DNA of 6,671 nucleotides from JBEGQX01 sp041180805. Lineage in GTDB: Bacteria; Planctomycetota; Planctomycetia; Gemmatales; Gemmataceae. Location: positions 1 to 6,671 of the forward strand of contig JBEGQX010000164.1 of NCBI GenBank assembly GCA_041180805.1. The letters run 5' to 3'. The position numbers and the translations under genes are program-made. How positions within the stretch are numbered: position 1 is the first letter of the stretch; each line of letters starts with the position of its first letter. Below, one piece after another: positions 1 to 5,629 of this stretch. The notes beneath the pieces are model-generated. The model did not search any database and was not told the origin of the DNA. It saw only the letters and a program-made list of their open reading frames with translations.

Positions 1-1146
1 GCCAACTTCCCCATCCCTGTTTCCACCTACGGCTCTATCTCCGACTCCGACATCTCCGCTGATGGCTCCATCATCGCCTTCGCCATACCCAACCTGCAAC
101 TCTCTGGCAACTCTATCCCCAACTCCGTCTTCTCTCTATCCTGGGCACAATCCATCGCCTCCGCTCAGGTACAGGTGGATCAACCTCCTTCTCCACCCAG
201 TGGAACTGCCCCTACTGTGGGATTCATCGATTTAAACCAGGATGGGCAAACTGAATTAATTAACGCCGATTCTGGAAAAATCAAAATAGTCAACCCCATA
301 TCAGGAGTAGCGATTTCCGAATACGTTCCATTCCCTCTTTTCCAAGGAGATATTCGGGTTCAATCCGGTGATTTTGATGGCAACGGATTTAGTGAAATAG
401 TTGCCGCTGCAGGGAAAGGTGGGGCGCCACATATTGTGGTTTATGACCCACTTACCAACCAAATCAGAAAATCCTTTTTCGCTTATGGCAGTGGTTTCAG
501 GGGAGGAATCGTGGTTGCAGTAGGCGATATCAATCACGATGGTATTGCAGATATTGTTACCGGAACAGGTCCTGGCGGTGGCCCACACATCCGCATATTT
601 AATGGCACCAATAACGAGGTTATTTCCGAATTCATGGCCTATGCGCCTGAGTTTAGAGGTGGTGTTTCGGTTGCTCTGGCAGATGTAAACCAAGATGGCT
701 TTCTAGATATTATCACTGGCGCTGGATTAGGTGGCGGCCCGCACGTTAAGGTTTTTGATGGCAGGAATGGCAGTCTTTTGCAATCTTTCTTTGCGTATAG
801 TACTTCCTTTAATGGTGGTATTTATGTCGCAGCCGGGGATATTGATGGAAACGGTCAAATCGACATAGTTACCGGTACTGGCAGTGGTGGCGGACCTCAT
901 GTCCAGATTTTTGATTTAAGTCATTTGGATTCTCCCAGAAGTTTCTTTGCCTATGCATCTGTTTTCCAAGGCGGAGTTAGAATTGGACTTGCGGATAGAA
1001 ATAATGACGGCACCAAAGATATAATTACCGGGGCTGGGCCCGGTGGTAGCCCTCATGTGAAAATCTATGACGGTAGAACTTTCGCACTAATTGATACCTT
1101 CTTTGCAGGTTCGTTTGATGACCTTTCTGGTGTGAATGTAAATTGA
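1..1146 (+). CDS. FG-GAP / integrin-alpha-like beta-propeller protein, C-terminal part
   Basis: The frame is open from base 1 to the TGA at 1144-1146, so 381 codons are visible and the true start lies upstream. A GTG at 175 is in frame, but coding sequence continues before it, so it should not be taken as the start. Codons 1-58 are rich in Ser, Ile, Asn and Pro and include an SADGSIIAF stretch like those in TolB/WD40-type propeller blades. A Pro-rich linker follows (about codons 60-70), then a degenerate blade, then five 52-residue blades. Each of those five carries a calcium-loop-like DxDGNG or DxNxDG motif and four of them a TGxGxGG(G/S)PH stretch. Such proteins are normally secreted or surface-exposed in planctomycetes; adhesion or carbohydrate binding is only a guess. 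No C-terminal anchor is visible; the protein ends in GVNVN just after the last blade. The propeller part looks AT-richer than dxr and rseP. Confident as coding and as a propeller, not in function. Confidence 0.88.
   Translation, partial: ANFPIPVSTYGSISDSDISADGSIIAFAIPNLQLSGNSIPNSVFSLSWAQSIASAQVQVDQPPSPPSGTAPTVGFIDLNQDGQTELINADSGKIKIVNPISGVAISEYVPFPLFQGDIRVQSGDFDGNGFSEIVAAAGKGGAPHIVVYDPLTNQIRKSFFAYGSGFRGGIVVAVGDINHDGIADIVTGTGPGGGPHIRIFNGTNNEVISEFMAYAPEFRGGVSVALADVNQDGFLDIITGAGLGGGPHVKVFDGRNGSLLQSFFAYSTSFNGGIYVAAGDIDGNGQIDIVTGTGSGGGPHVQIFDLSHLDSPRSFFAYASVFQGGVRIGLADRNNDGTKDIITGAGPGGSPHVKIYDGRTFALIDTFFAGSFDDLSGVNVN
358..1137 (+). repeat. Five tandem 156-bp units encoding 52-residue FG-GAP blades
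   Basis: The units are 358-513, 514-669, 670-825, 826-981 and 982-1137. All are exactly 52 codons, with no insertion or deletion between them. Each begins with a short hydrophobic strand and an acidic loop: DFDGNG, DINHDG, DVNQDG, DIDGNG, DRNNDG. Next comes (D/E)I(I/V), then a G-rich turn before PH, a hydrophobic strand, and in the first four a phenylalanine followed by F or M, then AY, and a closing F(R/N/Q)GG turn. The last unit loses the closing motif and ends the protein. The preceding region (about 220-357) is a degenerate sixth unit with DLNQDG. At DNA level the units have diverged, so this is an old protein repeat and not a recent tandem duplication. Confidence 0.9.
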
Positions 1147-1172
1147 TTCAACAATTCAAATTGTTATCAATT
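1141..1172 (+). terminator. Long AT-rich hairpin over the stop codon (possible 3' processing or terminator element)
   Basis: Outer arms aattgat (1141-1147) and atcaatt (1166-1172) are perfect reverse complements. Inner arms aacaatt (1150-1156) and aattgtt (1159-1165) are as well. The left arm has a 2-base bulge (tc, 1148-1149) and the tip is tiny, so about 13 pairs can form with a 4-base loop. The TGA stop of the propeller gene (1144-1146) lies in the left arm. No T-run follows on either strand and the stem is nearly all A-T, so it is not a classical intrinsic terminator. It could mark the 3' end of the transcript, stabilise it, or bind a protein as a DNA dyad. The structure is certain at sequence level; the role is inferred. 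Confidence 0.4.
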
Positions 1173-1188
1173 AAGCTGATTGTAAATA
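1161..1188 (+). promoter_or_regulatory. Weak candidate promoter for dxr
   Basis: TTGTTA (1161-1166, 4 of 6 to the sigma70 -35 consensus) and TAAATA (1183-1188, 3 of 6 to the -10) are separated by 16 bases. The -10 is preceded by TG. The -35 lies in the right arm of the hairpin at 1141-1172. It is the best match in the 81-base gap, but AT-rich DNA gives such matches by chance. Confidence 0.2.
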
Positions 1189-1190
1189 AG

Positions 1191-1218
1191 CATCCCCTTG
1201 CGGGTGGATGGGTAAAGG
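1191..1218 (+). promoter_or_regulatory. Leader hairpin and ribosome-binding site of dxr
   Basis: catcccc (1191-1197) can pair with gg-t-ggatg (1203-1210) with one bulged T, giving a small GC-rich stem. TAAAGG follows at 1213-1218, 9 bases before the ATG at 1228, and is an acceptable but not strong Shine-Dalgarno site. The stem ends just upstream of it, so it could affect ribosome access; that is speculation. Confidence 0.3.
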
Positions 1219-1227
1219 CATTACATT

Positions 1228-2496
1228 ATGGATATGCACTGGGATCGGAAGCCCGGGGTTGGCACGCAGGAACGCGCGGGAAGAATCTTGTCTGATAACA
1301 ACACCAGCACTGTTCACAAGCAAAAGCGGATTGCAGTCCTTGGGTCCACCGGATCCATAGGAGTCAGCACGCTGGATGTTGTGGATGCCCTGCCGGATCG
1401 CCTGAAAGTGGCAGGCTTGTGCGCGCACAAAAACACGGAACTGCTCTTGGAGCAGGCTAAAAAGTACAAACCGGAATTCATCGTTATTACCGATGCGGAA
1501 TCCGCCGGCAAGATTCGCCAGGATCAACTGCCCAAGGGGACGCAGCTACTCCACGGCCCAGATGCCGTGGTGGAAATGGTTCAATCGCCAAGTGTGGATG
1601 TGGTGGTCAGTGCCATTGTGGGGGCGGCCGGGCTTGAGGGAACCTGGGCTGCGCTGGAGGCAGGCAAGGAAGTTGCACTGGCTAACAAGGAAACACTGGT
1701 GGTGGCTGGGCCGCTGGTGATGGAGCTTGCCAAGGCTAAAAAGACCCATTTGCTTCCCGTGGACAGCGAACACAGCGCCATCTTTCAGGCCATGCAAGGC
1801 AGTGCCCGAAGTGCGGTAAAAAAAGTGGTGCTGACCGGTAGTGGCGGCCCGTTCCGTGGCAAAAAGTCCCATGAGCTGGAGCATGTCACCCCCGCGCAGG
1901 CACTGAAACACCCAACCTGGCAGATGGGACCGAAGATTACCATTGATTCGGCCACCCTGATGAACAAGGCACTGGAAGTGATCGAGGCACGCTGGCTGTT
2001 CGGCCTGGAATCTGAACAAATAGGGGTAATCGTACATCCGGAAAGCGTGATCCACAGCTTTGTGGAATTCGCAGATGGATCCGTGCTGGCACAGGCTTCG
2101 CCCCCGGATATGCGTTTGCCGATACAATATGCACTAACCTATCCTGAAAGGCACCCAGGCCCCACGCGCAAACTGGACTGGATGTCGCTAAGGTCTTGGA
2201 ACTTTGAACAGCCCGACATGGAAACTTTCCCTGCCTTGGGCCTTGGATTGGAAGTAGCGCGGCAGGGGGGAACCTGCGGCGCGGTGTTGAATGCCGCCAA
2301 CGAAGAGGCAGTATCCAGGTTTCTGAAAGAGGAAATCGCATTTTTGGACATTGCCAGGGCATGCAGAGCGGCTTTGGATCATCATGAATTCAGCCCCCGG
2401 CCCACACTGGATGAACTTTACAAGTGTGACCGATGGGCCCGACAGGAGATAGATCGTTGGACCAGAAAGAAAACAACAACCCTGCAGAACAGATAA
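1228..2496 (+). CDS. dxr: 1-deoxy-D-xylulose 5-phosphate reductoisomerase
   Basis: Dxr rearranges and reduces 1-deoxy-D-xylulose 5-phosphate to 2-C-methyl-D-erythritol 4-phosphate with NADPH and a divalent metal. It is the committed step of the MEP isoprenoid pathway, in the cytosol, and the target of fosmidomycin. All family hallmarks are visible in the 422 residues: the nucleotide-binding GSTGSIG (39-45), LANKET (151-156), metal ligands D179 and E181 in PVDSEHSA, the TGSGGPFR loop (203-210), MGPKITIDSATLMNK with the third metal ligand E250 close behind, HPESVIHS (270-277), SPPDMRLPIQ (291-300), and NAANEEAV (355-362) before the C-terminal helical domain. The core usually begins just before the KRIAVLGS stretch, so about 30 extra N-terminal residues are present from this ATG. 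A TTG at 1288, preceded by GGGAAG (1278-1283), is an alternative start. The end overlaps rseP. Confidence 0.97.
   Translation: MDMHWDRKPGVGTQERAGRILSDNNTSTVHKQKRIAVLGSTGSIGVSTLDVVDALPDRLKVAGLCAHKNTELLLEQAKKYKPEFIVITDAESAGKIRQDQLPKGTQLLHGPDAVVEMVQSPSVDVVVSAIVGAAGLEGTWAALEAGKEVALANKETLVVAGPLVMELAKAKKTHLLPVDSEHSAIFQAMQGSARSAVKKVVLTGSGGPFRGKKSHELEHVTPAQALKHPTWQMGPKITIDSATLMNKALEVIEARWLFGLESEQIGVIVHPESVIHSFVEFADGSVLAQASPPDMRLPIQYALTYPERHPGPTRKLDWMSLRSWNFEQPDMETFPALGLGLEVARQGGTCGAVLNAANEEAVSRFLKEEIAFLDIARACRAALDHHEFSPRPTLDELYKCDRWARQEIDRWTRKKTTTLQNR
2444..2459 (+). promoter_or_regulatory. Ribosome-binding site favouring a TTG start for rseP
   Basis: AGGAGA (2444-2449) lies inside the end of dxr, 7 bases before an in-frame TTG (2457-2459). 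The ATG at 2433 has no comparable purine run in front of it. This spacing is what decided the rseP start given here; if the ATG is used instead, eight residues are added at the N-terminus. Confidence 0.55.
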
Positions 2497-4961
2497 AGTC
2501 GGTTCAGGCCCCCGCAGAACCACCAGCCCCGCCGGAGCTTTCCGCCCTGGACTGGGTCAAGTCGAACGCGGTCTTTTTGATCATGCTGGTGTTTGGCATC
2601 GGCTGGCTTTACACGAACTTTGGTTTCGATGGAGTCATCAAGGCCGGGTTGGTGGCGTTGGGACTTGGCTTTGTCATTTTCATCCACGAACTTGGGCACT
2701 TTGTGGCGGCGAAGTGGTGCGATGTTCATGTGAAGACATTCAGCATAGGCTTTGGCCCCGCCCTGCCCGGCTGTAGTTTCCGCAGGGGTGAGACCCAGTA
2801 CATGATCGGCGTACTGCCTTTAGGCGGTTATGTGGCCATGGTTGGCGAGGGATCCGAGGCCGAGGAAGGCGAGGATTACCCGCGTTCTTACAAGAACAAG
2901 CGAGTTGGCCAGCGCATGTTGATTATCAGCGCGGGCGTCATCATGAACATTATTCTGGGCGCCATTTGCTTTATCGTGGTGTACCGTTTTCACGGTGTGC
3001 CCAGGCCACCTGCAGTGGTTTGGCGCATTGATGCTGGTTCCCCTGCCTGGCAGGCTGGTGTGCGCACGGGCAGCACCATCGTCGATATCAACGGCACCAT
3101 AAACCCAACCTTTGACGACCTAAGGCTTGCAGTGGCCCTTTCCGGCCATGGGACAAAAATCCCCTTTGAGCTTGCGATTCGTGGAGACACAAAAACTCAA
3201 CGGGTACTTCTGGAACCGCGACGCGACAAAAACGACATTGTACCCATGATTGGTGTGGCGCCACCGCCAAGGGCGGTTCTTGCCCCCCTGCCCAACCCGG
3301 ATACCGGCGAAGTGAAACAAAGCCTTCGCTGGATAAGCCCTTTCGTAAAAAACTCGGCCGCAGCCAGGGCGCGGGCTTTTCCCGTATCACCAGGCGAGGT
3401 GGTGACCGGCATCACCGACAAGGATGGCCAGGTAACGCAGATCCCCAGCGATGCAAAAAAGGGCTGGTTCGATAGTGCGGCGCTTGCCGCAGTGCTTGCC
3501 ACCATGGCTGGAAAAGAATGCAAGGCAACCGTAACTGATGGTGATGGTAAAACCCGTGAAATAGCCGTGGGTACCAGCGGCTTTTTGCCCGGCGATGCGA
3601 TTATTGGAATCAGCAAGATTCAGCCTGTCGAGCAATACAATCCTTTCCGCACCGAGAACCTTCCCGAGGTGAAGACCTTCGAAAAACGCACCGAGGGAGA
3701 TTATTTCGCCTTTGCGGCACGCATGGGCCAGCTTGCTGGAAAACCGGTTGCGCTGGTGGTAAAGCGTTTTGGCAAGGATGGTAAAACGGAAACCCTATTC
3801 GTACCACCCGCCTATCATTACCGGCTGGGCCTGCAGATGAAGATGGGAGAAGTCGCAGTGCTTCGTGAGGGATCGTCCGCGGAAAAAGCCGGCATTCGCG
3901 TAGGAGACAGGCTTTCCAGCATAGAACTGGTGGAAGATGGGAAACCGCTGGCAAAGCTGGGATTGGATTCGTACGACCCCATCCGCCTGCCGGAGGAACT
4001 AACCCGTCTGGCACGAAATTCAAAAAAATGCCAGGCAATCCTCACCGTGGGAAGGCGCAATGATGCCACCCACGAGGCACTTGCCATGATTCCCCTTCCC
4101 GCCATTGAATGGGATCACTCCTACGATGACAATCTGGAAGAACCGGTGAAACCAGCCTCGCCCCTATCGATTCCCCAATTGGGAATCGCATATCGTGTGG
4201 AAAACACTGTTCTTGGAGTGGAAGAAAACTCCCCCGCGGCAAAGGCTGGCATCAAGCCATTTGATGTGATCGAACAGGTGCGATTCGCACGGATTGACAG
4301 AAAGACAGGCAACGAGACCTGGGACAAATGGACCGAACTGAAAAGCTGGCGTGAGGCAAATTTGCAGAAGTTCGACCAATGGGCTTTTGCCTTTGCCATG
4401 CTTCAGGAAAGGGACCTGCCCAGACTGCAGGTTAAATTCCGCAGGACCGAGGATGGCAAGGCGGTATTGAAGGAATCCGAAGTGATTACCGCGGAGGAAG
4501 ACCCCACATGGCCCACACCGGAAATCGGATTGCATCTGGTGAGTGAATTTGTGATGCAAAAGGCCGACAGCGCCTGGGATGCCGTGATGTTTGGCACCAA
4601 CGATACCGCAAAATCCATCCGATCCATGTACCAAAATCTTGCAAGCCTGATGAGTGGAAGGATTTCCACGAACAGCCTGGGCGGACCGATTGAAATCGCC
4701 TCGCAGACTTTCAGCGCCGCGGAGGATCCCTTTGCGCTGATTCTTTTCCTTGGAATGATCAGCATCAACCTGGCGGTGGTAAATTTTCTACCCATCCCAA
4801 TGCTGGATGGCGGACACATGGTGTTCCTGATCTACGAGAAAATCCGTGGAAAACCCGCCTCAGACCTTATTATGACCGCGGCAACCTATCTGGGATTGGC
4901 TATTGTGCTTTCCCTGATGGCCTTTGTATTTTATCTGGATATCAAGCGAAGGTTTTTCTAA
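2457..4961 (+). CDS. rseP: RseP-type site-2 intramembrane zinc metalloprotease with enlarged PDZ region
   Basis: RseP cleaves membrane-embedded substrates such as anti-sigma factors and remnant signal peptides. Numbering is from the TTG start (834 residues; ATG 2433 would give 842). A Pro-rich N-terminus precedes an extra membrane segment (about 35-54). Next come the helix carrying HELGHF (77-82; zinc ligands H77 and H81, catalytic E78), the re-entrant region with GFGP and PLGGYV (98-126), and a third helix with SAGVIMN (158-164). A long extracytoplasmic region (about 178-740) follows. The C-terminal core has GPIEIA (743-748), a helix leading to NFLPIPMLDGGH (776-787; third zinc ligand D784) and a last helix (about 804-827). 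Clear PDZ signatures occur at about 178-254, 458-547 and 575-682; weaker PDZ-like modules sit at 297-372 and 373-450. E. coli RseP has 450 residues and two PDZ domains. The gene overlaps dxr by 40 bases, implying co-expression. Confidence 0.95.
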   Translation: MDQKENNNPAEQIKSVQAPAEPPAPPELSALDWVKSNAVFLIMLVFGIGWLYTNFGFDGVIKAGLVALGLGFVIFIHELGHFVAAKWCDVHVKTFSIGFGPALPGCSFRRGETQYMIGVLPLGGYVAMVGEGSEAEEGEDYPRSYKNKRVGQRMLIISAGVIMNIILGAICFIVVYRFHGVPRPPAVVWRIDAGSPAWQAGVRTGSTIVDINGTINPTFDDLRLAVALSGHGTKIPFELAIRGDTKTQRVLLEPRRDKNDIVPMIGVAPPPRAVLAPLPNPDTGEVKQSLRWISPFVKNSAAARARAFPVSPGEVVTGITDKDGQVTQIPSDAKKGWFDSAALAAVLATMAGKECKATVTDGDGKTREIAVGTSGFLPGDAIIGISKIQPVEQYNPFRTENLPEVKTFEKRTEGDYFAFAARMGQLAGKPVALVVKRFGKDGKTETLFVPPAYHYRLGLQMKMGEVAVLREGSSAEKAGIRVGDRLSSIELVEDGKPLAKLGLDSYDPIRLPEELTRLARNSKKCQAILTVGRRNDATHEALAMIPLPAIEWDHSYDDNLEEPVKPASPLSIPQLGIAYRVENTVLGVEENSPAAKAGIKPFDVIEQVRFARIDRKTGNETWDKWTELKSWREANLQKFDQWAFAFAMLQERDLPRLQVKFRRTEDGKAVLKESEVITAEEDPTWPTPEIGLHLVSEFVMQKADSAWDAVMFGTNDTAKSIRSMYQNLASLMSGRISTNSLGGPIEIASQTFSAAEDPFALILFLGMISINLAVVNFLPIPMLDGGHMVFLIYEKIRGKPASDLIMTAATYLGLAIVLSLMAFVFYLDIKRRFF

Positions 4962-4973
4962 TTCGAGGAAGCA

Positions 4974-5123
4974 ATGGCCAAGCAGGAAGCAAATCAAAGC
5001 AAGGAACCTTTCCCCACCCACCGCAAGCTTGGAATCTTTATTTGGATAAGTTGCGCGGTACTGCTGGTGTTTTACGAATTGTTCCTGTTTTTGATGAAGC
5101 TAATCCAGAAGACCCCTGGATGA
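4974..5123 (+). CDS. Small single-pass membrane protein, 49 residues, unknown function
   Basis: An ATG at 4974 opens a 49-codon frame ending in TGA (5121-5123). GAGGA (4965-4969) stands 4 bases before the ATG, and the gene begins 12 bases after the rseP stop, so it is probably the last gene of the dxr-rseP unit. The protein has a charged, hydrophilic N-terminus (MAKQEANQSKEPFP), a basic HRK stretch, one hydrophobic segment (about residues 19-41, LGIFIWISCAVL through LFLFLM), and a short basic tail (KLIQKTPG). The layout is orderly: soluble head, one helix, short tail. I do not recognise a named family. A role as a partner or substrate of RseP is suggested only by position. The main doubt is that a short frame with an internal hydrophobic run can arise by chance, but start signal, spacing and fit between neighbours support it. 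Confidence 0.7.
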   Translation: MAKQEANQSKEPFPTHRKLGIFIWISCAVLLVFYELFLFLMKLIQKTPG

Positions 5124-5127
5124 GGAT

Positions 5128-5535
5128 TTAACGTAGCCCATCAAGCGCCTCATTGCAGAGGCGGTCCGCATCCTTGTTCTGTTCACGCCGGACATGAATT
5201 ACCCTTACGTTTCCCTTCATGATTCCCAAAAGGCTGGCAACTTCCCGATGCAGAGGCTTGATATCCTCGCTTTTCACTTTGTATTCTCCACGAATCTGCT
5301 TCACCATGAGTTCGCTGTCGGAATGAATGATGGCATTTGCGTTGGGATCGATATTGGAAAGGAAACGCAAAGCCTCCACCATGGCACGGTATTCCGCCTG
5401 GTTGTTGGTAAGGGTACCAAGGGTGGCGGACTCTTCCTTGATGATCAAGCCATCCTTTCGAACCACAAAGGAATAAGCCGCATCGCCGGGGTTTCCCCGG
5501 GAAGCCCCATCGGTATGAATCATGTAATCAGCCAT
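5128..5535 (-). CDS. rnhA: Ribonuclease HI family protein (compact type 1 RNase H)
   Basis: Type 1 RNases H cut the RNA strand of RNA-DNA hybrids using two metal ions and act in R-loop and primer removal. The 135-residue protein shows the RNase H fold signatures in order: strand 1 with HTDGASRGNPG (D9), NNQAEYRA (E48), HSDSELMVKQI (D73), and a C-terminal HVRREQNKDADRL with D124. These are the four expected acidic catalytic residues. It is shorter than E. coli RNase HI (155 residues) and, as in archaeal-type and YpdQ-like members, I see no basic handle insertion. The start is the ATG at 5535. AGGAAG lies 6 bases upstream and the promoter would begin transcription near 5564, so the TTG at 5559 (8 more residues) would have almost no leader. 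It is the only minus-strand gene here, convergent with the small membrane gene and divergent from tsaB. Confidence 0.93.
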   Translation of the reverse strand: MADYMIHTDGASRGNPGDAAYSFVVRKDGLIIKEESATLGTLTNNQAEYRAMVEALRFLSNIDPNANAIIHSDSELMVKQIRGEYKVKSEDIKPLHREVASLLGIMKGNVRVIHVRREQNKDADRLCNEALDGLR

Positions 5536-5541
5536 CGAGAA

Positions 5542-5547
5542 CTTCCT
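5542..5547 (-). promoter_or_regulatory. Ribosome-binding site of the RNase H gene
   Basis: Read on the minus strand this is AGGAAG, 6 bases before the ATG at 5535. It decides between that ATG and the TTG 24 bases further upstream, which has no such site. Confidence 0.6.
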
Positions 5548-5570
5548 GTTTCCAGACAAGGATGAATCGA

Positions 5571-5599
5571 ATCTTAAAATCTATGAGATTGAGCGTCAA
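5571..5599 (-). promoter_or_regulatory. Sigma70-like promoter of the RNase H gene
   Basis: On the minus strand, TTGACG (5594-5599, 5 of 6 to the -35 consensus) is followed after exactly 17 bases by TAAGAT (5571-5576, 4 of 6 to the -10 consensus). Transcription would start near 5564, leaving a leader of about 28 bases that contains the AGGAAG site. This is the best promoter match I found in the window. Confidence 0.55.
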
Positions 5600-5616
5600 T
5601 GTCAGCAGCAAGACGA

Positions 5617-5622
5617 TATACT
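5617..5622 (+). promoter_or_regulatory. Candidate -10 element for a leaderless tsaB transcript
   Basis: TATACT matches the -10 consensus at 5 of 6 positions and ends 7 bases before the tsaB ATG at 5630, so transcription would begin at or next to the start codon. No good -35 lies 16-18 bases upstream (TTGAGC at 5589-5594 is 22 bases away). No Shine-Dalgarno-like purine run precedes the ATG, which fits a leaderless message. Confidence 0.3.
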
Positions 5623-5629
5623 TTCCCCT

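Noticed and set aside
175..1146. GTG at 175 as the start of the propeller gene
   Set aside because: The frame is open and protein-like back to base 1, there is no ribosome site before the GTG, and the gene clearly enters from outside the window.
1546..2127. 193-codon minus-strand open frame
   Set aside because: It lies entirely opposite dxr, its translation is rich in His, Cys and Gln with no family motif, and dxr explains the region completely.
5146..5163. cgcctc / gaggcg stem as a terminator between the convergent genes
   Set aside because: It lies within the RNase H coding sequence, has only 6 pairs and no T-run on either side.
5486..5500. ccgggg-ttt-ccccgg inverted repeat
   Set aside because: It falls exactly on the codons for the conserved GNPG motif of RNase H, so protein constraint explains it.
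5194..5565. 123-codon plus-strand open frame
   Set aside because: It is opposite the RNase H gene, whose catalytic motifs are intact on the minus strand.
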